64,000 nt of DNA from Gadus chalcogrammus. Its lineage: Eukaryota > Chordata > Actinopteri > Gadiformes > Gadidae. Made by a program: the position numbers and the translations under genes. The notes under the pieces are model-generated. The model did not search any database. It worked only from the letters and a program-made list of their open reading frames with translations, and was not told where the DNA came from. Shown in pieces: positions 9,726 to 22,497 of this stretch. The stretch is taken from positions 440,001 through 504,000 of the forward strand of contig NC_079416.1 of NCBI RefSeq assembly GCF_026213295.1, in the 5' to 3' direction. Position 1 is the stretch's first letter. Each line of letters starts with the position of its first letter.

Positions 9726-12700
9726 TTAGCCTCGACCATTTACCCACAAAATTAAACCACCCCTCATTCGAAAAAAACACACAAAACCAAAATCCCACAC
9801 AAAACCCCCCACTCTCCCACCTCCAAAATAAGCCACCCCCTTTAAACCACCCAAATCAACCCCAACGGTGCCCTGCTCAGTCATCCATACAATTCCATTC
9901 TCATTCACACCACATACTCCCGCGCTCTCTACAAACATACTCACAAACAAAGCCTCGTCCACAACATACAGCATTCGTAAGTGTCTTTTCCATTCATTCA
10001 CAAACAGCCTCCATGCATCCAACTTTCTCCTTTCATACAGCGCAAAATTGCGTCTGTTAAAAATCGCCCTCCTTGCGAATCCAAAGATCATATGATCATT
10101 TTCCAATTTCTATATTTCCTACTCACTCCCAAGAGTACAGACAATTCCCACCCCCGTTCCACCCAGCAGTCTCCCACACTGCACCCTCCCAGCAGCCCCT
10201 TGATTTTTCCCCAGAACTCCACTAGCTCGCAACAATACACAAAAATGTGATTCACGTCTTCATCCCCACTTTCACACACCATACACGTCCTCCCATACAC
10301 TCCCCTGTGCATTTGGTGCAGGATGATGCATGTGAAAATCCTCCTGTGCCTTATCTTGAAATCAAGATCAAATATTGCATGCGGTGTGTGCGGTATGTTA
10401 ATGTACTTCCACAAAATGTTGGGTGTAATGTCCGGATATGTGTCTGCCCATTTACTCTCACATGTGGGTTTTTTTTGCACTCTATGTGTCAATGCATGCT
10501 TATACCAAATCTTTGTCTTGACATCAGTAATGGCGTGTGTCTCCCCCCCCAGGCACAGGAAGATTCCCACCCCATCATCCTGCCCAACCCTCCCCTTATT
10601 TCTAAACCCGTCCCCCCATTCACTCATCACACACTCTTCCACTCTCTCCAACACTTTCACAATCACTCCCCTCCTATATGTTATTCCCCTTCTCTCTCAT
10701 TATCCTAATCACTCTTTCTTTATCCCATCTCCCTCCCCTGTCCACTAGATCTCCCACCCGCTTCAGCCCCGCCCTCTCAAGAGCCACGCTCTTGATGACC
10801 CCTCCGCCCCCCTGTTTAAAATATGGGCTGGAGAGGAAAGGTAGCCTCATCACAGACGCTCTTGACTCGCATACGAGTGTAGTCTTATCAAACAGCAGGA
10901 ACCACGCGTTGAGCACCTCCTGGAAGAACCGCGGCAGATGTGCATATGCCGCTGCGTTCTGCGTCTGCAACAAATTGTCATCACTTAAGAGACCAAATGT
11001 GCTCAGCCACTGGCTGAAGTGGCCCTTCCAGGCCGCCTCCCGACTTGCATCCCTAAATTTGCCTATCAATTTAGTTCGTAACGCAGTTCTTTTTGCGAGT
11101 ACGTCCATCAATCCTAGCCCACCCTGATCATTGACCCTTATCAGCGTTCTATGCGCTATACTGGCTGCTTTGCTCCTCCAAATAAAGTCTCTAACGACTT
11201 TGGCAATCTTCTGCTCAGCCCAAGTCGGAAGCGCACAAGTGCTCAAGGCATGATTCACCTGCGACAACACTAGAGCATTGGTGACGGCCACCCTTCCCCT
11301 CAACAGCAGACCCCTAGCCCTCCACATACTCAGGGTCTTTTGCATACGCCCAATAACATCCTTCCACGTCAAATCATCGCATTCATTCTCATCACTACCA
11401 ACATACACTCCGAGCACTTTTCTTTGATTCTCCACTACTTTGAATCCCCATTTGTTATCTAGGTCTTTGTTCCTACCCATCCCCATTATTTCAGATTTCT
11501 CCATATTAATTTTTGCTCCTGAAGCTCTCTCATACGTTTCTATATGTTTCAACACTATATCCACATCACTCTCACTTTTTACCATTACATTAATATCATC
11601 CGCATACTGCATTAAACTAATTTTTCCCTTACCTATTCCACACACTCTTTTGTCATTCAAAATTAAAGCCGCCAACGGCTCCGCCACCATGCTATAGAGC
11701 AGTGCTGACATTGGGCAGCCCTGCCTCACTGACCTCTTGACATCGAAAGAGTCAGTCAGAGCACCGTTACACTTAATTTTACTCTTAGCCCCCCCATAGA
11801 GCAATCCCACCCACCCCCTTAATTTAGTCCCAAATCCAAGTTTCTCCAGTACCCTCCCCAAGAAATCCTGATCCACCCTATCAACGCTTTGTTTAAATCA
11901 ATCCCCAGCCACAATCCTCCCTCCCCTTCCATATCTCTAACTACCTGTTTTATTGTAATATCGAATCCCCAATGTCCCTCCCCGGAATGCTCTACGCTTG
12001 AGTTGGACCTATTACTGAGCCTATTACCTCCCTCATTCTATTCGCAAGTATCTTGGCAATAATTTTATAGTCAGTGTTGAGTAGATGATTGGCCTATAGT
12101 TATCAAGATTTTTGTTATCACCCTTATTTTTATAAAAAATCGTAATTATGCCTAATCCATACTCTCCGGGAGCCAGCCTGTTTTCTCCACATACTTGCAG
12201 AGTTTTTCAACCACCGGAGCCAGAATTCCCTTAAAGCCGACGTAAAACTCGGCTGTCAGACCATCACTCCCCGGGCTCTTATCTTGTTTAGTCCATCAAT
12301 AGCACTATAAATCTCTTGCACAGAAATTCACAATCGCACCAAGCACTATCCTCCCTACTTAAAGTCCTCTCCAGTGCCTCTAAGGCCTCTCCCACACTAT
12401 CCTCATCACATGCATCTTTTTTAAATAAACACTCATAATAATCCCTAACTACTTTTAATATCTCTTCCTTATCAGTTATTATTTGACCACCATTATCTAA
12501 TACCTCCTTTATCTCCGTTTTATTTTGTTTTTGTTTTTCCAAACCCAGGAAAAAGGCTGTGCTCCTTTCCCCTTCGTACATATATTGTATCCTGCTTCTA
12601 ATAGCAGCCCCTCTACACTTCGCTACCTCTAAGGCACTCAATTTTTCTTTTAAATCCACATATTTTTCCGTACATATATTACCCTCCTCATCTAACAGTT

Positions 12701-13640
12701 TAATTTCCTCATTTAGTTGTTTTCTCAAATGAACCTCCTCTGCATTTTCCCTTTTCCTTTTTTCTATACCATACCTGACACATTTGTTTTTAATTCTTAT
12801 TTTCACACTCTCCCACCACACACTCATATTCGCATCATCATTCCATTCATCCATCGTTCTCTTCAAAAAAAAAAACCATGCTCTTCATAAACACAGCATC
12901 TCCCAAAAAGCTGGCATTAAAGCACCAAGGCCTCTGGTTGACACTCCCTCCCCTCCCTCCCACCTCTAACCTAATCCCCGCGTGGTCACTCCAGGTATTA
13001 TTGATGTATTCCACACTCTTAATTAATTTAACATTACCACTTTGTACCAACACAAAGTCAATCCTACTCTGTTTCAGAGTATTAGCAACAAGTTGCCTCC
13101 TTGAAAAACCTTTTCCCACGGGTGTAGGACTCTCCATATGTCTACCAATTGATAGTTCTCCATCAAGTCCCTAAGGGTTTGCCTAGTGCTGTCCCCTTTA
13201 AACGTATTGTTACTCGATAAATCAGACCGAGTCAAAATACATTAAAATCCCCCACAATCATACAGTTAGGGTTGCACCACACATTTAAACCAGCCAAAAA
13301 ACCCTCCTCTCCTTCTCCCCATTGGGTGCATGTAAATTACTTATTCTAAGTTCCCTCCCCTCATAAACACAATCAACAACTAAAACCTCCCCTCTAAATC
13401 TCTATGAACTAAATTAATCCCCGTTATTTTAGCACTATTAAAACATATTGCCACTCCCCTGGCCCTGGGAGTCCCTTCAGAAAATAAATCTGGCCTTTCC
13501 ACTGCTTTCTACTCCTATTCAGTAGGTTGTCATCCCACCTAGTTTCCTGTAAACACAAAATATCAGCTCTTATGTCCAATATGGCATTTCTTTTATATTT
13601 CAGTTCTCATACCGTTCGCATTCAGGGAAAAAATAACCAA
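9726..13640 (-). pseudogene. LINE ORF2 (endonuclease-RT), frameshifted
   Basis: The pieces in reading order are as follows. The endonuclease N-terminal motif LQET is encoded at 13531-13566, and the endonuclease end with TWSDHAG (SDH codons 12982-12990) lies in the open piece 12847-13137. A linker is open at 12288-12866. The RT piece 10674-11876 has SVRQGCPMSALLY and the catalytic YADD at 11595-11606. The C-terminal piece 10088-10666 has a CMVC...H...C zinc-binding motif, and a final piece is 9726-10106. Frameshifts lie between RT motifs near 11880-11900, inside the endonuclease (13140-13530), and near 10095, where the deleted copies keep one more base. An intact protein would nick the 5S gene and reverse-transcribe the element RNA there. 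This copy cannot make it. Confidence 0.85.
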
Positions 13641-13716
13641 GCCATAAATAATAAAAATAAAATAAGGAAAAACCAACGAAAAAGAGCCAGCTAGCACAAT
13701 AACCTTCATCAAAAAA

Positions 13717-15140
13717 TTAACAATTCTTATTCTTCTTCCCACTCCCGTCCGTTTTTTTGCCTTGCAGACAGCCTTTTTTTAGCCTCCCTAGCTCCTCCAA
13801 GTCCATGTCACTCCCCGAGCTCCCCTCCCCTCACAGTTTCAACAACAAAATCCCCACTCTCCCCCACCTCCTCATTGCCCCAAGTCATTTAATGCAGTTA
13901 GCCCCGTTCCATCCCCAACATTCTTACCCCTTCCTGTTTTTCACCTCTGCCTCTCACGCTCCTGTCTCCCTGCCGCCGCGGCAGGCCCCTCGCTCAGCTC
14001 TCCCCTCAGGTCCGGGTCCGCAGGCTGGCCCGAGGTGAGCTCCTCCTCCAGCAACGTGGGGAATTCCTCCCCCCCAGAGGCACCGTCCCGGTCCATGCTC
14101 GCGCCCATGCCCTCCTCCTCGTCCTCACCACCACCGTCGTCCTGCGCCCCCGGTGCGCCACCATCCAGCTCGCCGCCGTCCCCCTCCGCCTCCACCGCCA
14201 CCGGGCATATGCAGTCCCTCTCCCTCCTCCGGCACGTCAGACACTTTACCACCCCTGTGGCACACTCCCGGGCGTAGTGGCCCTGGCATCCGCAATTGTG
14301 GCAGGTGAAATCCGGGCACTCGCGCAGGATATGGCCAGGCTGCATACAGTTCCTACATACCTTCATCTGTCGGTCGTGGATAACTCTAAGTATTCAACAC
14401 CCGTGGCCGTGTTGAATCTAGTGGAATACGGCAAGGATTGCACGAGCTCATTAAATTTTCACCCGTACAATCCTTGTTCCGTCCGCCTATGTTGGTGCCC
14501 GGCCACATCCTCCTCTAATGGACGAAATCGCCCGGACTCCCCACCCTCTTAGTCTCTCCAGGATTTCCTCGTCGATATGTATGCTGGCAGGGTGAGAAAG
14601 GAAACCACCAGCTCGTCATTGCATAGTTCTCTGGCAATTATCCTTGTATTGTGTACCTTAAAGCCGTCCAGTAGACGGTCCTTCCCCCCTCTCTCCACAC
14701 ACCGTCACCTCCAGCTTCCCGAGGGCCAGCACCCTACAAGCCCTTATCTCTCCGCACACACCGCCATAGCCTTCATTAGTTCTCCAATGGGTATAACATC
14801 CCCGCACTGCTCCACGCAAACCGTGAGCCTCCTCTCATACTTGCGCTCTGTCTTTTTTAACCCGTCCGCTGTTTCTCCACCAGCCACCTGCTCTTGCCCG
14901 CCTCCAGCCGTCTTGCCGTTCCATCTCCCCCGCTCCCTCCTTCTCTCCTTTCTCCTCCCGACTCCTCCGCAGCACTCCTTCCTCCTCGCAACCCGCCAAC
15001 TTCTCCCTTTTTCATTCCGTCCTCCTCCACCTCACGTCCTGCACCATTCTCCGTCGCTCCAGCTCGCCGCCCGCCGGCCCTCATTTCAACCCGGTGGCTT
15101 CGCCGAAGCTAAGCCCCGGATCGTTCTCGCCTCCACAGTA
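13717..15140 (-). pseudogene. LINE ORF1 (CCHC RNA-binding protein), broken
   Basis: Same protein as the open ORF1 at 26648-28039. The C-terminal 141 residues are open at 13941-14366 with two CX2CX4HX4C knuckles (CRNCMQPGHILREC and CHNCGCQGHYAREC) followed by an acidic tail. The N-terminal part is frameshifted, and the ATG used in the deleted copies reads ACG here. ORF1 proteins of this kind bind element RNA. The resemblance is to the vertebrate ZCCHC3 type. Confidence 0.8.
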
Positions 15141-15175
15141 GCTACAAGGAACAAAAAAAGACTGGAAAATATATA

Positions 15176-15350
15176 AATATAAACTCAGGGCGATCCCCCA
15201 ACAGTCTATGACTGCGGGGGACGAAAAAACACAAAATAACTAGGTTGTAAGACCAGATAGCAATACTCCAACAAAACTCTCTCCACCAGAACAAACAATT
15301 CACCATGCGGCTGTTCAAAAACACTACGTACTCCGACACTGTAGGGGGCG
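15176..15350 (-). promoter_or_regulatory. LINE 5' UTR with GC hairpin
   Basis: The short 5' UTR is conserved in all three copies. It can form a hairpin, CCCCC-aa-CAGTC / GACTG-c-GGGGG (about 15195-15222). The last bases at the junction are tagggggcg. It has no TATA box of its own. It abuts the first 22 nt and upstream TATA of a 5S gene, so co-transcription from the 5S start is possible (inference). Confidence 0.5.
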
Positions 15351-15372
15351 TCAGGGTGGTATGGCCGTAAGC
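15351..15372 (-). pseudogene. 5S rRNA 5' 22 nt, split by LINE
   Basis: Partner of 9352-9447. It keeps the start site and upstream TATA but has no internal control region. Confidence 0.92.
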
Positions 15373-15891
15373 AATTAGTGCAGGCGCAAAACCAGGTTTT
15401 ATACAGTAGCACATAAGGAGTGAGAAAGCTGCTGAGGCTCGACGTTACACTCTTACAAAAACAATCATTAGTTAGATATAAACGGCAGTAATTGATTCAG
15501 TAGGACTCCTTATCCATGTAAACGATCATTGTGACATCTGAATTCATTAATTATCTGAAATACACTGCGTGTGCGTGTGATGTTAAATGTTTGAACCAAG
15601 GTTAACGGTTAAAGTGTCAGAGAATGGGTGGTGATTTTTTGACGTCCTCCCATGATCTGAAGTGAGCGTGCGTGTTTGTGTTGGTGAAAGTTTAAGAAAT
15701 GTACAACTGTCGGTTCAGCTCTCTGGTGCTCCCTGCTGGCAGTATCACTATACTGTCCTCATGTTTCACAAAAATAGTTTTGAGAGACGTTGTCAGTTTT
15801 TGTATGTTGCTTAAATCCTCCAAAGCGGTTGGCAGTAAACATCAGGTCACGGTACGCCACGGTAGGCCACGGAGTCAATGAGCTCGAGTTG

Positions 15892-15902
15892 AAAAAGAAA
15901 AA
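15892..15902 (-). terminator. 5S Pol III terminator (representative)
   Basis: The minus strand reads TTTTTCTTTTT directly at and after the 5S 3' end. Pol III stops at T4 or longer. Every intact unit has the same double T5 with small length changes. Confidence 0.85.
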
Positions 15903-16020
15903 GCTTACAGCACCTGGTATTCCCAGGCGGTCTCCCATCCAAGTACTAACCAGGCCCGACCCTGCTTAGCTTCCGAGATCAGACGAGATCGGGCGTGTTC
16001 AGGGTGGTATGGCCGTAAGC
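15901..16020 (-). rRNA. 5S rRNA (array reference copy)
   Basis: 120 nt, from GCTTACGGCCATACCACC to GGTGCTGTAAGCTT. 5S rRNA is a component of the large ribosomal subunit. The type 1 Pol III internal promoter is visible: A box AGCTAAGCAGGGTCGG (about nt 49-64), intermediate element, and C box around TACTTGGATGGGAGACC (about nt 80-97). The terminal helix closes with GCTTAC/GTAAGC. Treated here as the consensus for the array. Confidence 0.98.
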
Positions 16021-16044
16021 AATTAGTGCAGGCGCAAAACCAGG

Positions 16045-16051
16045 TTTTATA
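16045..16051 (-). promoter_or_regulatory. 5S upstream TATA element (representative)
   Basis: TATAAAA on the minus strand at -25 to -31 from the 5S start. It is present in essentially every unit, between CTACTG and CCTGG. An upstream TATA-like element near -28 is known to help start-site choice for many animal 5S genes. Confidence 0.75.
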
Positions 16052-16548
16052 CAGTAGCACATAAGGAGTGAGAAAGCTGCTGAGGCTCGACGTTACACTT
16101 TTACAAAAACAATCATTAGTTAGATATAAACGGCAGTAATTGATTCAGTAGGACTCCTTATCCATGTAAACGATCATTGTGACATCTGAATTCATTAATT
16201 ATCTGAAATACACTGCGTGTGCGTGTGATGTTAAATGTTTGAACCAAGGTTAACGGTTAAAGTGTCAGAGAATGGGTGGTGATTTTTTGACGTCCTCCCA
16301 TGATCTGAAGTGAGCGTGCGTGTTTGTGTTGGTGAAAGTTTAAGAAATGTACAACTGTCGGTTCAGCTCTCTGGTGCTCCCTGCTGGCAGTATCACTATA
16401 CTGTCCTCATGTTTCACAAAAATAGTTTTGAGAGACGTTGTCAGTTTTTGTATGTTGCTTAAATCCTCCAAAGCGGTTGGCAGTAAACATCAGGTCACGG
16501 TACGCCACGGTAGGCCACGGAGTCAATGAGCTCGAGTTGAAAAAGAAA

Positions 16549-16668
16549 AAGCTTACAGCACCTGGTATTCCCAGGCGGTCTCCCATCCAAGTACTAACCA
16601 GGCCCGACCCTGCTTAGCTTCCGAGATCAGACGAGATCGGGCGTGTTCAGGGTGGTATGGCCGTAAGC
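16549..16668 (-). rRNA. 5S rRNA
   Basis: No difference from the reference copy seen; next copy 648 bp on. Confidence 0.97.
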
Positions 16669-17196
16669 AATTAGTGCAGGCGCAAAACCAGGTTTTATAC
16701 AGTAGCACATAAGGAGTGAGAAAGCTGCTGAGGCTCGACGTTACACTTTTACAAAAACAATCATTAGTTAGATATAAACGGCAGTAATTGATTCAGTAGG
16801 ACTCCTTATCCATGTAAACGATCATTGTGACATCTGAATTCATTAATTATCTGAAATACACTGCGTGTGCGTGTGATGTTAAATGTTTGAACCAAGGTTA
16901 ACGGTTAAAGTGTCAGAGAATGGGTGGTGATTTTTTGACGTCCTCCCATGATCTGAAGTGAGCGTGCGTGTTTGTGTTGGTGAAAGTTTAAGAAATGTAC
17001 AACTGTCGGTTCAGCTCTCTGGTGCTCCCTGCTGGCAGTATCACTATACTGTCCTCATGTTTCACAAAAATAGTTTTGAGAGACGTTGTCAGTTTTTGTA
17101 TGTTGCTTAAATCCTCCAAAGCGGTTGGCAGTAAACATCAGGTCACGGTACGCCACGGTAGGCCACGGAGTCAATGAGCTCGAGTTGAAAAAGAAA

Positions 17197-17316
17197 AAGC
17201 TTACAGCACCTGGTATTCCCAGGCGGTCTCCCATCCAAGTACTAACCAGGCCCGACCCTGCTTAGCTTCCGAGATCAGACGAGATCGGGCGTGTTCAGGG
17301 TGGTATGGCCGTAAGC
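17197..17316 (-). rRNA. 5S rRNA
   Basis: Reference sequence; next copy 648 bp on. Confidence 0.97.
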
Positions 17317-17844
17317 AATTAGTGCAGGCGCAAAACCAGGTTTTATACAGTAGCACATAAGGAGTGAGAAAGCTGCTGAGGCTCGACGTTACACTTTTAC
17401 AAAAACAATCATTAGTTAGATATAAACGGCAGTAATTGATTCAGTAGGACTCCTTATCCATGTAAACGATCATTGTGACATCTGAATTCATTAATTATCT
17501 GAAATACACTGCGTGTGCGTGTGATGTTAAATGTTTGAACCAAGGTTAACGGTTAAAGTGTCAGAGAATGGGTGGTGATTTTTTGACGTCCTCCCATGAT
17601 CTGAAGTGAGCGTGCGTGTTTGTGTTGGTGAAAGTTTAAGAAATGTACAACTGTCGGTTCAGCTCTCTGGTGCTCCCTGCTGGCAGTATCACTATACTGT
17701 CCTCATGTTTCACAAAAATAGTTTTGAGAGACGTTGTCAGTTTTTGTATGTTGCTTAAATCCTCCAAAGCGGTTGGCAGTAAACATCAGGTCACGGTACG
17801 CCACGGTAGGCCACGGAGTCAATGAGCTCGAGTTGAAAAAGAAA

Positions 17845-17964
17845 AAGCTTACAGCACCTGGTATTCCCAGGCGGTCTCCCATCCAAGTACTAACCAGGCC
17901 CGACCCTGCTTAGCTTCCGAGATCAGACGAGATCGGGCGTGTTCAGGGTGGTATGGCCGTAAGC
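17845..17964 (-). rRNA. 5S rRNA
   Basis: Reference sequence; next copy 648 bp on. Confidence 0.97.
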
Positions 17965-18492
17965 AATTAGTGCAGGCGCAAAACCAGGTTTTATACAGTA
18001 GCACATAAGGAGTGAGAAAGCTGCTGAGGCTCGACGTTACACTTTTACAAAAACAATCATTAGTTAGATATAAACGGCAGTAATTGATTCAGTAGGACTC
18101 CTTATCCATGTAAACGATCATTGTGACATCTGAATTCATTAATTATCTGAAATACACTGCGTGTGCGTGTGATGTTAAATGTTTGAACCAAGGTTAACGG
18201 TTAAAGTGTCAGAGAATGGGTGGTGATTTTTTGACGTCCTCCCATGATCTGAAGTGAGCGTGCGTGTTTGTGTTGGTGAAAGTTTAAGAAATGTACAACT
18301 GTCGGTTCAGCTCTCTGGTGCTCCCTGCTGGCAGTATCACTATACTGTCCTCATGTTTCACAAAAATAGTTTTGAGAGACGTTGTCAGTTTTTGTATGTT
18401 GCTTAAATCCTCCAAAGCGGTTGGCAGTAAACATCAGGTCACGGTACGCCACGGTAGGCCACGGAGTCAATGAGCTCGAGTTGAAAAAGAAA

Positions 18493-18612
18493 AAGCTTAC
18501 AGCACCTGGTATTCCCAGGCGGTCTCCCATCCAAGTACTAACCAGGCCCGACCCTGCTTAGCTTCCGAGATCAGACGAGATCGGGCGTGTTCAGGGTGGT
18601 ATGGCCGTAAGC
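18493..18612 (-). rRNA. 5S rRNA
   Basis: Reference sequence; next copy 647 bp on (one T fewer in the spacer). Confidence 0.97.
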
Positions 18613-19139
18613 AATTAGTGCAGGCGCAAAACCAGGTTTTATACAGTAGCACATAAGGAGTGAGAAAGCTGCTGAGGCTCGACGTTACACTTTACAAAAA
18701 CAATCATTAGTTAGATATAAACGGCAGTAATTGATTCAGTAGGACTCCTTATCCATGTAAACGATCATTGTGACATCTGAATTCATTAATTATCTGAAAT
18801 ACACTGCGTGTGCGTGTGATGTTAAATGTTTGAACCAAGGTTAACGGTTAAAGTGTCAGAGAATGGGTGGTGATTTTTTGACGTCCTCCCATGATCTGAA
18901 GTGAGCGTGCGTGTTTGTGTTGGTGAAAGTTTAAGAAATGTACAACTGTCGGTTCAGCTCTCTGGTGCTCCCTGCTGGCAGTATCACTATACTGTCCTCA
19001 TGTTTCACAAAAATAGTTTTGAGAGACGTTGTCAGTTTTTGTATGTTGCTTAAATCCTCCAAAGCGGTTGGCAGTAAACATCAGGTCACGGTACGCCACG
19101 GTAGGCCACGGAGTCAATGAGCTCGAGTTGAAAAAGAAA

Positions 19140-19259
19140 AAGCTTACAGCACCTGGTATTCCCAGGCGGTCTCCCATCCAAGTACTAACCAGGCCCGACC
19201 CTGCTTAGCTTCCGAGATCAGACGAGATCGGGCGTGTTCAGGGTGGTATGGCCGTAAGC
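19140..19259 (-). rRNA. 5S rRNA
   Basis: Reference sequence; next copy 647 bp on, sharing the shorter T tract with its neighbour. Confidence 0.97.
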
Positions 19260-19786
19260 AATTAGTGCAGGCGCAAAACCAGGTTTTATACAGTAGCACA
19301 TAAGGAGTGAGAAAGCTGCTGAGGCTCGACGTTACACTTTACAAAAACAATCATTAGTTAGATATAAACGGCAGTAATTGATTCAGTAGGACTCCTTATC
19401 CATGTAAACGATCATTGTGACATCTGAATTCATTAATTATCTGAAATACACTGCGTGTGCGTGTGATGTTAAATGTTTGAACCAAGGTTAACGGTTAAAG
19501 TGTCAGAGAATGGGTGGTGATTTTTTGACGTCCTCCCATGATCTGAAGTGAGCGTGCGTGTTTGTGTTGGTGAAAGTTTAAGAAATGTACAACTGTCGGT
19601 TCAGCTCTCTGGTGCTCCCTGCTGGCAGTATCACTATACTGTCCTCATGTTTCACAAAAATAGTTTTGAGAGACGTTGTCAGTTTTTGTATGTTGCTTAA
19701 ATCCTCCAAAGCGGTTGGCAGTAAACATCAGGTCACGGTACGCCACGGTAGGCCACGGAGTCAATGAGCTCGAGTTGAAAAAGAAA

Positions 19787-19906
19787 AAGCTTACAGCACC
19801 TGGTATTCCCAGGCGGTCTCCCATCCAAGTACTAACCAGGCCCGACCCTGCTTAGCTTCCGAGATCAGACGAGATCGGGCGTGTTCAGGGTGGTATGGCC
19901 GTAAGC
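19787..19906 (-). rRNA. 5S rRNA
   Basis: Reference sequence; next copy 648 bp on. Confidence 0.97.
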
Positions 19907-20434
19907 AATTAGTGCAGGCGCAAAACCAGGTTTTATACAGTAGCACATAAGGAGTGAGAAAGCTGCTGAGGCTCGACGTTACACTTTTACAAAAACAATC
20001 ATTAGTTAGATATAAACGGCAGTAATTGATTCAGTAGGACTCCTTATCCATGTAAACGATCATTGTGACATCTGAATTCATTAATTATCTGAAATACACT
20101 GCGTGTGCGTGTGATGTTAAATGTTTGAACCAAGGTTAACGGTTAAAGTGTCAGAGAATGGGTGGTGATTTTTTGACGTCCTCCCATGATCTGAAGTGAG
20201 CGTGCGTGTTTGTGTTGGTGAAAGTTTAAGAAATGTACAACTGTCGGTTCAGCTCTCTGGTGCTCCCTGCTGGCAGTATCACTATACTGTCCTCATGTTT
20301 CACAAAAATAGTTTTGAGAGACGTTGTCAGTTTTTGTATGTTGCTTAAATCCTCCAAAGCGGTTGGCAGTAAACATCAGGTCACGGTACGCCACGGTAGG
20401 CCACGGAGTCAATGAGCTCGAGTTGAAAAAGAAA

Positions 20435-20554
20435 AAGCTTACAGCACCTGGTATTCCCAGGCGGTCTCCCATCCAAGTACTAACCAGGCCCGACCCTGCT
20501 TAGCTTCCGAGATCAGACGAGATCGGGCGTGTTCAGGGTGGTATGGCCGTAAGC
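20435..20554 (-). rRNA. 5S rRNA
   Basis: Reference sequence; next copy 648 bp on. Confidence 0.97.
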
Positions 20555-21082
20555 AATTAGTGCAGGCGCAAAACCAGGTTTTATACAGTAGCACATAAGG
20601 AGTGAGAAAGCTGCTGAGGCTCGACGTTACACTTTTACAAAAACAATCATTAGTTAGATATAAACGGCAGTAATTGATTCAGTAGGACTCCTTATCCATG
20701 TAAACGATCATTGTGACATCTGAATTCATTAATTATCTGAAATACACTGCGTGTGCGTGTGATGTTAAATGTTTGAACCAAGGTTAACGGTTAAAGTGTC
20801 AGAGAATGGGTGGTGATTTTTTGACGTCCTCCCATGATCTGAAGTGAGCGTGCGTGTTTGTGTTGGTGAAAGTTTAAGAAATGTACAACTGTCGGTTCAG
20901 CTCTCTGGTGCTCCCTGCTGGCAGTATCACTATACTGTCCTCATGTTTCACAAAAATAGTTTTGAGAGACGTTGTCAGTTTTTGTATGTTGCTTAAATCC
21001 TCCAAAGCGGTTGGCAGTAAACATCAGGTCACGGTACGCCACGGTAGGCCACGGAGGCAATGAGCTCGAGTTGAAAAAGAAA

Positions 21083-21202
21083 AAGCTTACAGCACCTGGT
21101 ATTCCCAGGCGGTCTCCCATCCAAGTACTAACCAGGCCCGACCCTGCTTAGCTTCCGAGATCAGACGAGATCGGGCGTGTTCAGGGTGGTATGGCCGTAA
21201 GC
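21083..21202 (-). rRNA. 5S rRNA
   Basis: Reference sequence. The spacer just below has G at 21057, the only G-variant unit of block B. Confidence 0.97.
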
Positions 21203-21729
21203 AATTAGTGCAGGCGCAAAACCAGGTTTTATACAGTAGCACATAAGGAGTGAGAAAGCTGCTGAGGCTCGACGTTACACTTTACAAAAACAATCATTAG
21301 TTAGATATAAACGGCAGTAATTGATTCAGTAGGACTCCTTATCCATGTAAACGATCATTGTGACATCTGAATTCATTAATTATCTGAAATACACTGCGTG
21401 TGCGTGTGATGTTAAATGTTTGAACCAAGGTTAACGGTTAAAGTGTCAGAGAATGGGTGGTGATTTTTTGACGTCCTCCCATGATCTGAAGTGAGCGTGC
21501 GTGTTTGTGTTGGTGAAAGTTTAAGAAATGTACAACTGTCGGTTCAGCTCTCTGGTGCTCCCTGCTGGCAGTATCACTATACTGTCCTCATGTTTCACAA
21601 AAATAGTTTTGAGAGACGTTGTCAGTTTTTGTATGTTGCTTAAATCCTCCAAAGCGGTTGGCAGTAAACATCAGGTCACGGTACGCCACGGTAGGCCACG
21701 GAGTCAATGAGCTCGAGTTGAAAAAGAAA

Positions 21730-21849
21730 AAGCTTACAGCACCTGGTATTCCCAGGCGGTCTCCCATCCAAGTACTAACCAGGCCCGACCCTGCTTAGCT
21801 TCCGAGATCAGACGAGATCGGGCGTGTTCAGGGTGGTATGGCCGTAAGC
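21730..21849 (-). rRNA. 5S rRNA
   Basis: Reference sequence; next copy 648 bp on. Confidence 0.97.
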
Positions 21850-22377
21850 AATTAGTGCAGGCGCAAAACCAGGTTTTATACAGTAGCACATAAGGAGTGA
21901 GAAAGCTGCTGAGGCTCGACGTTACACTTTTACAAAAACAATCATTAGTTAGATATAAACGGCAGTAATTGATTCAGTAGGACTCCTTATCCATGTAAAC
22001 GATCATTGTGACATCTGAATTCATTAATTATCTGAAATACACTGCGTGTGCGTGTGATGTTAAATGTTTGAACCAAGGTTAACGGTTAAAGTGTCAGAGA
22101 ATGGGTGGTGATTTTTTGACGTCCTCCCATGATCTGAAGTGAGCGTGCGTGTTTGTGTTGGTGAAAGTTTAAGAAATGTACAACTGTCGGTTCAGCTCTC
22201 TGGTGCTCCCTGCTGGCAGTATCACTATACTGTCCTCATGTTTCACAAAAATAGTTTTGAGAGACGTTGTCAGTTTTTGTATGTTGCTTAAATCCTCCAA
22301 AGCGGTTGGCAGTAAACATCAGGTCACGGTACGCCACGGTAGGCCACGGAGTCAATGAGCTCGAGTTGAAAAAGAAA

Positions 22378-22497
22378 AAGCTTACAGCACCTGGTATTCC
22401 CAGGCGGTCTCCCATCCAAGTACTAACCAGGCCCGACCCTGCTTAGCTTCCGAGATCAGACGAGATCGGGCGTGTTCAGGGTGGTATGGCCGTAAGC
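22378..22497 (-). rRNA. 5S rRNA
   Basis: Reference sequence; next copy 648 bp on. Confidence 0.97.

Larger units (their letters stand above)
9448..15350 (-). mobile_element. full-length 5S-targeted non-LTR retrotransposon (Tx1/Mutsu-like LINE), decayed
   Basis: About 5.9 kb, in the same orientation as the 5S genes. The 3' end is an A-rich tail (plus-strand T-run 9448-9458) joined to 5S nt 23/24; the 5' end at 15350 joins 5S nt 22. No target duplication is visible beyond an ambiguous A. Reading right to left: 5' UTR, ORF1 with CCHC knuckles, ORF2 with AP-type endonuclease, RT and a C-terminal Cys/His motif, then the 3' UTR. Tx1-group L1-like elements with multicopy RNA-gene targets are known from fish, and Mutsu is described as 5S-specific. 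The family call rests on domain order and target; no search was run. Both ORFs are broken here. Confidence 0.85.

Noticed and set aside
10247..10748. Plus-strand ORFs over the LINE ORF2
   Set aside because: Antisense to the RT C-terminal region; low-complexity Pro/Ser/His composition with no domain.
13757..14038. Pro/Ser-rich plus-strand frames near 13.8-15.1 kb as host genes
   Set aside because: They are opposite the degraded LINE ORF1 and differ between the LINE copies by frameshifts.
15699..15881. A 60-codon plus-strand ORF (beginning MYNCRFSSL) repeated in almost every 5S unit
   Set aside because: It lies in the non-transcribed spacer and is kept only because the DNA repeats are homogenised. 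Small indels change its end freely (for example units at 40234 and 43456). No codon-level sign of selection.
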